Shown: piece after piece, positions 13,716 through 23,300 of the stretch
Layout: the number at the start of each line of letters is the position of its first letter
Position numbering within the stretch: the first letter of the stretch is position 1
DNA from: Erysipelotrichaceae bacterium
Lineage (GTDB): Bacteria; Bacillota_I; Bacilli_A; Erysipelotrichales; Erysipelotrichaceae
Length of the DNA: 33,077 nt
Direction: 5' to 3'
NCBI GenBank assembly: GCA_017431405.1
Contig: JAFRLB010000035.1
Coordinates: forward strand, 1-33,077
Program-made: the position numbers and the translations under genes
Notes under the pieces: model-generated
What the model saw: the letters and a program-made list of their open reading frames with translations, nothing else
Databases searched by the model: none
What the model was told of the DNA's origin: nothing

Positions 13716-16184
13716 ATGAGCAGATTCAGACTATTTGGGAATAAGACCCCTGAAATAACAGATTCAGAAAGAGCACACCGTAAGATTGCCTTTGAGGCAG
13801 CTTGCGAAGGCATTGTATTACTTAAGAATGATGGGGCATTACCTCTTAGAAATGAGAAAATCGCTCTGTATGGTGCAGGTGCCAGAATGACTGTTAAGGG
13901 CGGCACCGGCAGCGGCAACATGCAGGAACGTTACAGCGTAAATATTGAACAGGGTCTGAAGATTGCCGGTTACCAGTTGCGCAATACCAGCTGGCTGGAC
14001 CGTTATGACAGCCAGTATGAGCAGGAAAAGGAAGCCTGGAGACTGGGAATTGAGGAAAGAATCAAGGGTTACAAGCCTTGGGAAGTTCAGAGAATGTTTG
14101 ATGAAGTAATTCATGTTACTCAGCTTGAATTCCCAATTGGTGATGAAATAAGAGAGAGTGATCTTTCCAAGGAAACCGATACAGCCATTTATGTCGTTGC
14201 CAGACAGGCTGGAGAAAGTAAGGACAGAGAATTGAAGAAGGGTGATTACTATCTTTCAGATGTTGAAGAAAAGAATATCAGATTACTGGCTGAAAGCTAT
14301 GAAAAGCTGATTCTGATCATCAACAGCCCAGGCATCGTAGATTTAAGTGTATGCGATGAAGTAAAGGTCAATGCCATTGTCTATCTTGGTCAGGCTGGTG
14401 AAGAAGGCGGTAATGCCTTAGCTCAGTTATTAAAGGGCACGGTTAACTTCTCAGGGCACTTGGCAGACAGCTGGGCCATGAAGTATGAAGATTATCCATA
14501 CGCCAATGAATATGGCAAGTTAGGCAATGTCATGAGCCAGGATTATAAGGAAGGCATCTATGTCGGTTACCGCTGGTTTGACATTAATGACATTGAACCT
14601 AGATATCCATTTGGCTATGGCTTAAGTTATACGGATTTTGAAATTGAAAAGAAAAAGGCTGAACTTAACGGCTCAGTATTAAGCATCGATTTTACAGTAA
14701 CAAATACCGGTAAGTGTTCAGGTAAGGAAACAGTTCAGGTTTACTTAAGAAGACCTTCAGTCAGATATTTAAGTGAAAAGAACGCGCTGGTTGGCTTTGT
14801 TAAGACAGATTTAATTCCAGCCGGCAAAAGCCAGACTGTAACAGTCAGTTTCGATTTGAAAGACTGGGGCTGTTACGATGAAGAAAAGGCCTGTAAGATC
14901 CTGGAAAAGGGTGAATACGGCATCTTTGTGGGTAATAACAGCCGTAACTGTAACGCAATTGCGGTAGTTGAGTTAAAAGAAGATGTCATTGTTGAAAAAT
15001 TAAAGAATGTAATGCCGTTACTGAACCGCTTTGAACTGTTCAAACCGGAAATTGAAAAGACAGTATACGCAAATAACGTTGAAAGATTTGTTTTAGATTC
15101 AGAAACAATTGAAACAGCATGTCATGAATATGGTGATAAGGCTCCGGTCATTAAGAGTGAAAAGACCAGGGAAAGTCTTAATAAGCTTAGTGATGATGAA
15201 TTAATTGAACTTTGTGTTGGGGCAGGATTCAGCGGCTTGGGTTATAACGTAACACCAACCGCCGTAGGCAGAACCAGCATAAACCTCTTGAAGAAGGGCA
15301 TCCCAAATGTGAACTTCTCTGATGGTCCGGCCGGCTTGAACTTATGTCCAAAGAATGCCTACAGTAAGCTGGGAATTCCAAGTTACATAGATGAAATTCC
15401 AAAGGACTGGCAATGGGGCTGGATCAAGAAAATGGAACCGTTATTACTGGCAAGAGATGGTAAAGGCTTAAGAGTATACCAGTACATGACAGCCTTCCCA
15501 TCTACCACCTTGCAGGCGCAGAGCTGGAATGTGGAATTATTAAGAAAGATCGGCAAGGCCATCGCTGATGAAATGGTACTTACAGGTGTAACCTTATGGC
15601 TGGCACCGGCCATGAACATTCACCGTAACCTGTTATGCGGCCGTAACTTTGAATACTATTCAGAAGACCCATTTGTTTCAGGTACAATGGCTTCAGCCAT
15701 AACTGAAGGTGTACAGTCAGTTAAGGGTGTTGGTGTAACCATTAAGCACTTCTGCTGCAACAACCAGGAAGGCAAGCGTGAGACAATGAGTGAAAACGTT
15801 AATGAAAGAGCATTAAGAGAGATTTATCTCAAGGGCTTTGAAATTGCGGTTAAGAAGGCCAAGCCTTGGGCCGTAATGACTTCCTACAACCTGGTTAACG
15901 GTGTTCATACCTACGCAAGTAAGGATCTGTGTACAGAGATCTTGCGTAATGAATGGGGCTTTGAAGGCCTGGTAATGACGGACTGGGGTGCCACAAAGGT
16001 TGAAAGTGATGGTAATGTTAAATGCATGAAGTCAGGAAACAATCTGATCATGCCTGGTGATAATAATGTTAAGAAGGATCTGAAGAAGGCACTGGCAAAT
16101 AATCAGATTACAAGAAAGGAACTGGAATTCTGTGCGGCTGATGTATTGAATGTCATCTTTAACAGTAATGTCTGTGAGATATAA
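13716..16184 (+). CDS. Glycoside hydrolase family 3 beta-glucosidase with permuted domain order
   Basis: An 822-residue cytoplasmic enzyme. The alpha/beta sandwich (GH3 C-domain) comes first (about 20-290, GIVLLKNDGALPL, GTGSGNMQ), then a fibronectin-III-like domain (about 320-400, GKETVQVYLRRPS). The catalytic TIM barrel comes last (about 500-800: SDGPAGLN, AFPSTTLQAQSWN, KHFCCNNQE, GFEGLVMTDWGA). The nucleophile is Asp756. The usual order is barrel first; the reversed order is known in some ruminal and gut GH3 enzymes. It should release terminal glucose or xylose from imported oligosaccharides. GAGGT precedes the ATG. The next gene starts 2 bases after the stop. Confidence 0.9.
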   Translation: MSRFRLFGNKTPEITDSERAHRKIAFEAACEGIVLLKNDGALPLRNEKIALYGAGARMTVKGGTGSGNMQERYSVNIEQGLKIAGYQLRNTSWLDRYDSQYEQEKEAWRLGIEERIKGYKPWEVQRMFDEVIHVTQLEFPIGDEIRESDLSKETDTAIYVVARQAGESKDRELKKGDYYLSDVEEKNIRLLAESYEKLILIINSPGIVDLSVCDEVKVNAIVYLGQAGEEGGNALAQLLKGTVNFSGHLADSWAMKYEDYPYANEYGKLGNVMSQDYKEGIYVGYRWFDINDIEPRYPFGYGLSYTDFEIEKKKAELNGSVLSIDFTVTNTGKCSGKETVQVYLRRPSVRYLSEKNALVGFVKTDLIPAGKSQTVTVSFDLKDWGCYDEEKACKILEKGEYGIFVGNNSRNCNAIAVVELKEDVIVEKLKNVMPLLNRFELFKPEIEKTVYANNVERFVLDSETIETACHEYGDKAPVIKSEKTRESLNKLSDDELIELCVGAGFSGLGYNVTPTAVGRTSINLLKKGIPNVNFSDGPAGLNLCPKNAYSKLGIPSYIDEIPKDWQWGWIKKMEPLLLARDGKGLRVYQYMTAFPSTTLQAQSWNVELLRKIGKAIADEMVLTGVTLWLAPAMNIHRNLLCGRNFEYYSEDPFVSGTMASAITEGVQSVKGVGVTIKHFCCNNQEGKRETMSENVNERALREIYLKGFEIAVKKAKPWAVMTSYNLVNGVHTYASKDLCTEILRNEWGFEGLVMTDWGATKVESDGNVKCMKSGNNLIMPGDNNVKKDLKKALANNQITRKELEFCAADVLNVIFNSNVCEI

Positions 16185-16186
16185 GA

Positions 16187-17587
16187 ATGAACCCATTTCT
16201 ACCACTAAATGAATACATACCTGATGGCGAGGCTCATGTTTTTGGGGACAGGGTGTACCTGTATGGTTCTCATGACGCGGCAAACTCAAAGCGTTTCTGC
16301 ATCAACGACTATGTTGTTTATTCCGCAAAGATCGATGAACTGAAACACTGGGTCTGTCATGGAAAGTCCTATCTTAAGAAACAGGATCCTCACAGTATCA
16401 ACGGTAAGGAAGTTGATTTCTATGCCCCGGATTGCGTCAAGGGCAATGATGGCAGATACTACCTGTACTATTGTGCAATGGGGCCAAATACCGAAAATTT
16501 CGGACCAATATCTGTCGCCGTATCTGATAAACCTGAAGGACCGTTTGAGTATCTTGGTGATGTCAGATATCCGGATGGCAAGGTAGTAAGAGATTTCCTG
16601 ACCAATGATCCAACCGTATTGAATGATGAGGGTAAGATCTATCTCTATTATGGCTGGGGCTTGGCCAGAGATTTCGGTAATAAGCTAATGAAACCGATCT
16701 ACAATGTCGTTCTTAATAAGCTTACTCATAGAACCATGAAGGAAGTAAAGGAAGCTGAACCAAGCATATTGTCATGTGCGTTTGTGGAATTAGATGAGGA
16801 CATGTTGACGGTCAGGGAAAAGCCAAAGGCTGTTCTTGACAGTATGAGTACAGCGGATAAGAAATCTGAACTGTATCATCATGCCTTCTATGAAGCACCT
16901 TCAATAAGAAAGATCGGTAAGCTGTATTATCTTGTTTACTCATCAGGGCAGAATAATGAACTGGCCTATGCCACTTCCCTGTATCCTGATCATGGCTTTG
17001 AATACAGAGGTGTGATCATTTCCAACAGTGATTTGGGCTATGAAGGAAACAAGATCAGAAAGAATAATGCTTCTACCATTCATGGCTGTATTGAGGAAAT
17101 AAACGGGCAGTATTATGTGTTCTATCACCGCTGTACCAATAACACTGACTATTCCCGCCAGGCCTGTTGCGAAAGAATAGAGATTGATGAAACAGGCTTT
17201 ATAAAACAGGTTGAGATGACTACTTCAGGTGCCTTTGAAGGAATGATTTCTGCTAAGGGAACATATAATGCCGGGTTATGTTGTAACCTGATAACACCGC
17301 AAGAGATACCTCTTGGCATTGGCAAACAACAATCAGAGCCGCGAATAACTGAGAAAGACGGAACATTGTATCTGGCAGGCATGAAACCCGGTACCAAGGC
17401 AGTTTACAAGTATTTCGATTTAAGCAATACGGAAAAGATAAAAGTAAACTATACTGGTGACTGTGTCATTAAGGTTAATGGCAATGTTCTTGAAAATAAT
17501 GAAGCAGCAGTTAATCAGAAGGACAGAGTCATTGAAATAGAAGTTGTAAAGGGAAACTGTGACATACATTCATTTGAATTAAAGTAA
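16187..17587 (+). CDS. Glycoside hydrolase family 43 (arabinosidase/xylosidase-like)
   Basis: A 466-residue five-bladed propeller enzyme with no signal peptide. The inverting triad is visible: Asp13 in IPDGEAHVF, Asp141 in TNDPTVL and Glu236 in YEAPSI. A C-terminal beta-sandwich (about 370-466) may bind sugar. GH43 members remove arabinose or xylose from plant oligosaccharides; together with GH2 and GH3 this points to hemicellulose-derived or mixed oligosaccharides. It is the last gene of the operon, two bases after the GH3 stop, with a terminator right behind it. Confidence 0.85.
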   Translation: MNPFLPLNEYIPDGEAHVFGDRVYLYGSHDAANSKRFCINDYVVYSAKIDELKHWVCHGKSYLKKQDPHSINGKEVDFYAPDCVKGNDGRYYLYYCAMGPNTENFGPISVAVSDKPEGPFEYLGDVRYPDGKVVRDFLTNDPTVLNDEGKIYLYYGWGLARDFGNKLMKPIYNVVLNKLTHRTMKEVKEAEPSILSCAFVELDEDMLTVREKPKAVLDSMSTADKKSELYHHAFYEAPSIRKIGKLYYLVYSSGQNNELAYATSLYPDHGFEYRGVIISNSDLGYEGNKIRKNNASTIHGCIEEINGQYYVFYHRCTNNTDYSRQACCERIEIDETGFIKQVEMTTSGAFEGMISAKGTYNAGLCCNLITPQEIPLGIGKQQSEPRITEKDGTLYLAGMKPGTKAVYKYFDLSNTEKIKVNYTGDCVIKVNGNVLENNEAAVNQKDRVIEIEVVKGNCDIHSFELK

Positions 17588-17588
17588 A

Positions 17589-17610
17589 AAGTAGCGGATA
17601 TCCGCTACTT
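17589..17610. terminator. Bidirectional terminator between GH43 and HxlR genes
   Basis: A 22-bp palindrome built from AAGTAGCGGAT and its complement, followed by TTCTGTTTTT on the plus strand and by TTTTTACTTT on the minus strand. It overlaps the stop codon of the HxlR gene. Confidence 0.75.
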
Positions 17611-17934
17611 TCTGTTTTTCATGCCCCAGTCACATAATTTGTCCAATACCTTTACCAAGGAGCGTCCTCTATCGGTAAGAGAGTATTCTACCTTAGGCGG
17701 TATTTCCGGATACATGTGTCTGGTAATTAATTCATCCTTTTCCAGTTCCTTGAGGGTCTGACTTAAGGTCTTATCAGATATCTTTTTCAGATACCGCTGC
17801 ATCTGATTGAATCTGACCGGTTCATATTCCATTAAGCAGTATAAAATAATCGGCTTATACTTGCCGTTTATAAGTGAAAGAGTATAGCTGTAGCCAGTTG
17901 TTTCAAAATCGGCATTGTCAATGTTCTTGTTCAT
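17605..17934 (-). CDS. HxlR-family winged-helix transcriptional regulator
   Basis: A 109-residue regulator with the HxlR signature: GKYKPIILYCLMEYEPVRFNQMQR, KISDKTLSQTLKELEKDELI and PPKVEYSLTDRGRSL. These small dimeric proteins often sense quinones, aldehydes or oxidants, sometimes through a conserved N-terminal cysteine. Here the only cysteines are in the ILYCLM helix and the KLCDWG tail. It diverges from the flavin reductase and very likely controls it through the inverted repeat between them. Its Shine-Dalgarno (AAGGAAAG) lies within that region. Confidence 0.9.
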   Translation of the reverse strand: MNKNIDNADFETTGYSYTLSLINGKYKPIILYCLMEYEPVRFNQMQRYLKKISDKTLSQTLKELEKDELITRHMYPEIPPKVEYSLTDRGRSLVKVLDKLCDWGMKNRK

Positions 17935-17943
17935 ACTTTCCTT

Positions 17944-18001
17944 AAGGTAAGTACCTTTCTGAAATGATGGTACTTGTTAATGTTTCCTTTACCAATATAA
18001 T
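17944..18001 (+). promoter_or_regulatory. Flavin reductase promoter with candidate HxlR operator
   Basis: A -35 TTGTTA (17974-17979), 16-bp spacer and -10 TATAAT (17996-18001) form a good promoter. An inverted repeat AAGTACC (17949-17955) and GGTACTT (17969-17975) overlaps the -35. A tighter palindrome AAGGTA-AG-TACCTT lies at 17944-17957. Binding by the divergent HxlR protein would block the promoter and the regulator's own leader. Confidence 0.55.
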
Positions 18002-18032
18002 AATATTTAGAAAAGGATGGTTTGTAAAGAGT

Positions 18033-18605
18033 ATGAAAAGAGATTTAGGAGTTGTTGATGCAGTATATCCAATGCCGGTGTTAATGGTTGCGGCATATGA
18101 TGAAAACGGTAAGGTAAATGTCATGAACGTTGCCTGGGGTCAGATCGCTGATGATGACAAGATAATTCTGTTCATTGGCGAAGGCAAGAGAACATGGTTG
18201 AACATATTGGCTTCAAAGGCCTTTACAGTTGCCTTAGCTGATGAAGAACACATGGACGTAGCTGATTTCTTCGGTATCGCTTCAGGAAACAGAATCAATG
18301 ACAAGTTTGAAAGAACCGGTTATCACGCTGTTAAAAGTGACAAGGTCAATGCACCAATCATTGAAGAATTCCCGGTAGTAATGGAATGTGAATTACTGGA
18401 ACACCTGAAAGATGAATATGTATCAGCCATCGTTGGCAAGATCGTTAACGTAAAGGCTGAAGAAAAGGTTCTGAATGAAAAGGGCAAGGTTGATGTTACA
18501 AAATTACATGCCTTAATGTTCGACCAGTTCCAGAACGGCTACTACTCAACCGGTGAAAAAGTTGGCCAGGCCTGGAATGCCGGCAAGGATCTGATGAAGA
18601 AATAA
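18033..18605 (+). CDS. Flavin reductase (flavoredoxin) family protein
   Basis: About 190 residues from the ATG at 18033. The frame is open to 17964, but that start lies upstream of the -10 box, so it cannot be used from this promoter. The protein begins KRDLGVVDAVYPMPVLMV and continues with VNVMNVAWGQI, the FMN-binding split-barrel pattern of flavoredoxin-like proteins. It probably binds FMN and acts in the cytoplasm as an NAD(P)H:flavin or electron-transfer protein. The divergent HxlR gene is its likely regulator. A UUCG-loop terminator follows. Confidence 0.85.
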   Translation: MKRDLGVVDAVYPMPVLMVAAYDENGKVNVMNVAWGQIADDDKIILFIGEGKRTWLNILASKAFTVALADEEHMDVADFFGIASGNRINDKFERTGYHAVKSDKVNAPIIEEFPVVMECELLEHLKDEYVSAIVGKIVNVKAEEKVLNEKGKVDVTKLHALMFDQFQNGYYSTGEKVGQAWNAGKDLMKK

Positions 18606-18607
18606 TC

Positions 18608-18629
18608 AAAGAGCTTCGGCTCTTTTTTT
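18608..18629 (+). terminator. Terminator after flavin reductase
   Basis: AAAGAGC, TTCG tetraloop and GCTCTTT (18608-18625), followed by T to 18629. This is a very stable canonical terminator. Confidence 0.9.
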
Positions 18630-18664
18630 CTGGTGTATAATATAGTCAAAAGAGGTAAAAGATA

Positions 18665-20344
18665 ATGAAGACAGAATGGTATAAGAATGCGGTAGTATAT
18701 CAGATCTATCCTTTCAGCTATAAGGATTCCAATAATGATGGCTGGGGTGACATTGAAGGTATAATCTCCAAGCTCGATTACATAAAGGATCTGGGTGTTA
18801 ATGCGATCTGGTTTTCACCTTTGTATAAATCTCCTGACTATGACTATGGCTATGACATCAGTGACTATAAGGACATTGATGAGAAGTTCGGAACAATGGC
18901 TGACTTTGACAGATTGCTTGAGGAATGTCATAAGAGAGATCTGAAGGTGATCATGGACATGGTAATTAACCATACTTCGATTGAGCACCCATGGTTTAAG
19001 GAAGCTCTTTCTTCTCCAGATTCACCATACAGAGATTACTACATAATCAGAAAGGGCAAATGGGTCAAGGATAAGCTACTTCCGCCAACCAACTGGGCAT
19101 CTACATTTACAGGAAGCGCCTGGGAAAGAATTGGTGAAACTGATGAATTCTACCTGCATCTGTTCTGTAAGGAACAGGCAGATCTGAACTGGGAAAATGA
19201 AAATGTCCGAAAGGAAATAATCGATATTCTGAACTTCTGGCTAAGTAAGGGCGTTGATGGTTTCCGTTTTGATGTCTTTAACATGTTCTCCAAGACATAT
19301 CCATTCAAGGATGACAATGATCCTAAGTCCTTCCAGAAAGGAGCGCAGTACTTTGTCGATGGACCAAGAATGCATGAGTTTCTTAAGGAATTGAATGAGA
19401 AGTCACTTTCACTTTTCGACAGTTATACGGTTGGCGAATCGTTTAATCCTTCTGAGGAAGCCTGCCTGGAATATGTAAGAAAGAGCAATAATGAGCTTGA
19501 TACGATCTTTAACTTTGCCCATTTCGCTTCTGACAATATCGCTAATAAGCAGTTTTTTAAGAAGCCGTTTAACATCAGACAGTTTAAGGATGGCTTGTTC
19601 AAACCACAGAGATCATACTATGGTGAAGGCTGGAACACATTAGTCTTAGAGAATCATGATAATCCAAGGAGTGTAAGCCGTTTTTCCATAGAGACGGATA
19701 AATATCATTATGAGGCTGCAACATTCTTAGCAACCATAACCTACATGGGCTTTGGCATACCGTTCATTTACATGGGGCAGGAAATTGGCATGACTAACTG
19801 CGACTTCAAGAGCATTGATGATCTTAAGGATCCGGTAAGTCACTTTGTCTATGACTTAATGACCAGTTATGGCATGCCTAAGAAGTTAGCTTTCAGCTTC
19901 ATTAAGTATGGGGCCAGAGATCATGCCAGAGTGCCGATGCAATGGAATGATTCGGTAAATGCCGGTTTTAATGAAGGCACAAAGCCATGGCAATGCATCA
20001 ACCCGGAATATAAGAAATACAATGTTGAAAAGGATCTTAACAGTGAGAAGTCAATCTATAGATATTATCAGAAGCTGTTAAAGATCAAGAAGGAAAATAA
20101 GATCGCAGTATATGGGCGTACTGATGAATATGACCACGACAATAATAAGATAATTGCCTACAACCGTACCTATGAAACCAAGAGGCTGTTTGTGGTAGGT
20201 AACTTCAGTAAGAAGAAAGTCAGTTACGACATTCCTATCTGGGCAGTCAGAAAGATATTAATTAATAACTACGATAAACTGACAGTGAGAGGAACAACTA
20301 TAACGCTTGAACCTTATCAGGCAGTGGTATTTGAAGAAGAATAA
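18665..20344 (+). CDS. GH13 alpha-glucosidase (oligo-1,6-glucosidase type)
   Basis: A 559-residue cytoplasmic enzyme of the GH13_31 kind. Region I is DMVINHTS, region II GFRFDVFNM with nucleophile Asp203, region III TVGES with acid Glu258, and region IV ENHDNP with Asp332. The Ca-binding loop DSNNDGWGD is near residue 21. The residue after the nucleophile is Val204, which in studied enzymes goes with alpha-1,6 (isomaltose-type) activity rather than maltase activity. A TATAAT (18636-18641) and AGAGGT precede the ATG. No sugar transporter is next to it. The STAND ATPase gene begins 25 bases after its stop. Confidence 0.88.
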   Translation: MKTEWYKNAVVYQIYPFSYKDSNNDGWGDIEGIISKLDYIKDLGVNAIWFSPLYKSPDYDYGYDISDYKDIDEKFGTMADFDRLLEECHKRDLKVIMDMVINHTSIEHPWFKEALSSPDSPYRDYYIIRKGKWVKDKLLPPTNWASTFTGSAWERIGETDEFYLHLFCKEQADLNWENENVRKEIIDILNFWLSKGVDGFRFDVFNMFSKTYPFKDDNDPKSFQKGAQYFVDGPRMHEFLKELNEKSLSLFDSYTVGESFNPSEEACLEYVRKSNNELDTIFNFAHFASDNIANKQFFKKPFNIRQFKDGLFKPQRSYYGEGWNTLVLENHDNPRSVSRFSIETDKYHYEAATFLATITYMGFGIPFIYMGQEIGMTNCDFKSIDDLKDPVSHFVYDLMTSYGMPKKLAFSFIKYGARDHARVPMQWNDSVNAGFNEGTKPWQCINPEYKKYNVEKDLNSEKSIYRYYQKLLKIKKENKIAVYGRTDEYDHDNNKIIAYNRTYETKRLFVVGNFSKKKVSYDIPIWAVRKILINNYDKLTVRGTTITLEPYQAVVFEEE

Positions 20345-20369
20345 CAACTAAATAACGAGGTATGACAGT

Positions 20370-23300
20370 ATGGGAAAGGCACCTGTTAAGAAAGTACTGG
20401 CAGTAAGAAAGTTTAAGGACCGCGGGGAACCGAGAGAGGCATTCAACCGGATTTTTGAAGACGCACAGAAGCACACGGATGAATTCAATGTCATTTCATT
20501 CTATGGCATTGGCGGTTTCGGTAAGACCAGATTGATAAATGAATTAGCCAGACAGCTGGATGACTATAATTCCAATAACAAGTATCTAAGTAAGATAGCT
20601 CATGTAACATATGACTTCTCAAGAGGTACGGAGAAGATGTTTGTTCTTGGCAAGTTAAAGTATCTGCTTAAGAAGCAGGGGCTTTCCTTTCCTTACTATG
20701 ACTCTCTGGAAGCCGCCTATAACATCAAGTGCGGTAACCCGGTATATAAAACGGTTGGTGAAACGGAACTCATTGATAATCCGATGATTTCCATTGTGGC
20801 CAAGTTCATTCCAGGAGCCAGCACAGTTCTTTCTTCCATTAAGACCGGTAAGACCATAATGGAAGAAAGTGCTAAGTATTATAAGAAAATTGAAAAGCTG
20901 TGGAATGTGGACAGTAAGAACCTGGAAAATGAGATCAAGAGCATTGGCAGACTGGAGATAAATGAACTGGAAGACAAGGCTTCATACTATTTTGCCCAGG
21001 ACCTCATCAAGAATACGGAAAGCGTATCTGATGAGTTCAGATTACCGGTAGTCATTTTCTTAGATACATATGAAGAGCTGGTTAACTCCTATAAGTCAGC
21101 CGGTTTTGCCAGTGCCTATGACATCTGGCTAAGAGAAGACATCGTTAAGGCTGTACCTGGTATCTTATGGGTAATAGGCGGCAGAGAAAGACTCAGATGG
21201 GAAGAGGAAGATGACTTCTGGGATGGGGCCATTGATGAGCATGAACTGGGCGACTTGTCCAGGGAAGACTCCTTTGACTTCTTAAGAACAGCCGGCATTC
21301 CTGAAGAACTGCTTGATGACATTTACAGTGTTACCGGGGGAACACCGTTGTTTTTGGATTTGAATGTTACGACATACTATGAGCTTTTATCAGCAGGTAA
21401 GGAAATCACCAGAGACTCGTTTGGTGCCAGTAAACAACAGGTCATCGAAAGATTCTTAAGATATATGAATCAGGAAGACCAGTACATCGCCAAACTCTTA
21501 GCAGTACTGGAAAACTGGAATGATGAAGAGGCTGAAACCATTGGCAAGAAGATTCTGCCGGTTTTTTACCGTGAAAACTATAACAACTTCATTGAGCATA
21601 CCATCATCATAAAGGATAATGAACAGCGCTATTACATGCATCAGCAGGTAAGAAAGGTCATTCTTGATGCCGCAATTGAAGCTGATGCAGAAATGGTTAA
21701 GGACATATATGTGGAGAAAGTCAGATATCTGGCAAACAGAAACTGGCAGAAAATGGATGTTTCAGAACGCTTCTCATTGACCGATAAGGTAATAAGCGTT
21801 TTTGAAAATGCCGGATTCAGTGAGAAGGAGCATAATGAACTCGGTGAGATCTGTTATCCGCTTTTTACTTCATTTCTTAAAGAAGGACTGTATACAAGGA
21901 CATATGAAATATTCCACCGCTTAAGTAAGACCGTTGAACCGGGGTATGCGGGATATTACTCTTATAACTATAATCTGGCCCTGGCCTGCTATAACTGTTC
22001 CCACTACCGTGACTCTGCAGGCATGAGCAATGAAGGCTTACAGGCTGTAAGAAGAGCATACATGGAAACCAGACTGTGGTCGGATCAGAAGCAGGCCTTA
22101 AGATTTGCCGGGCAATGTAAATCACTTGAGGTACAGCTGATCATGGAAACCGGAAAGTTTGAAGAAGCTCTTGAAGTGGCTAAGGAAAACTACAGTAAGG
22201 CTTGTAAAGAATTTGGTGAAGAGAGTAAGGAAGCCATCAGACAACTTAACAGCATCGGTACCGTTTATGATAAAATGGGAAACCATGAAGTGGCCCTGGA
22301 CACATACAGAAAAGTATATGAGCAGGCCTGTAAGGTTTATGGCAGTGAAAACGAGTACACAATGGTTTCTCTCAATAACATTGCCAATGATTATTATAAT
22401 CTTAAGGACTATGTCAGAGCATTTGAAACATATAGCCAGGTTTACACGATCAGAAGCAGATCATTGGGGACTAATGATCGAAGCACATTAAAGTCATTAA
22501 ACGGCATGGCCAGAAGTGAACTGGCAAGCAGTAAGTTTGCAGAAGCAATAGAACTGTATGAAAAGCTCTTGGCAGATTGTGAAGGCATATATGAAGGTAA
22601 TGACTACGGTTTCTTGGAGGAATTGGTTGTTGCCTATAAGCATGTTGATAAGAGTAAGGCCATTGCGACAGCTAAGAAGCTGGCAGATATTTATGAATCA
22701 TACTATGGCAGTAGCCATTATCTGACTATTTCCGCAGTAAGAAGATTGAATGAACTTGAAACAGGTGAATCAGCTGAGGAAAGCCTGAAACAGTTGAAAA
22801 CGTCCATTATAAGTACTGATGACTTGTTTACCGCTGGTGAACACTATGAAACACTTAATGACTATGAAGCAGCCATAAAGTATTATTTACAGAACTATCA
22901 GATTTTATCCGCTTCATCTGCTTTATATAAGACGCAGGAAAGTGAAATGCTACTTACCATCAGTAAGCTTGGGGCATGTTACTTCTGGAGTGAACATTTT
23001 ACGGAAGCGCTCCGTTATTATGAAGAGTATTATGATTACTGTCTTAAGCATGAGGGAGTTACGAGTCAGAATACCTTACTGGGGTTAACTAATGTCTGTC
23101 AATGTCTGGAGTTTTCCGGGAAATATGACAGATTACTGGATGAATTACCTAAGCTGTTGGAAGCTTACAGCGATGATGAGAAGATGTTCTACCGGCAGAA
23201 GTTTGTCTTGGCCTTCGCCTATCTGATGAAAGACAGGAAAGATGAATGTTACAGGGAACTTAGGGACATCTATGAAAACAGAGAAGTCGTAGAAGAAGGA

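Noticed and set aside
15792-15805. A cre-like sequence (TGAAAACGTTAATG) for CcpA
   Set aside because: It lies deep inside the GH3 coding region and encodes conserved residues near the active site, so it is likely chance.
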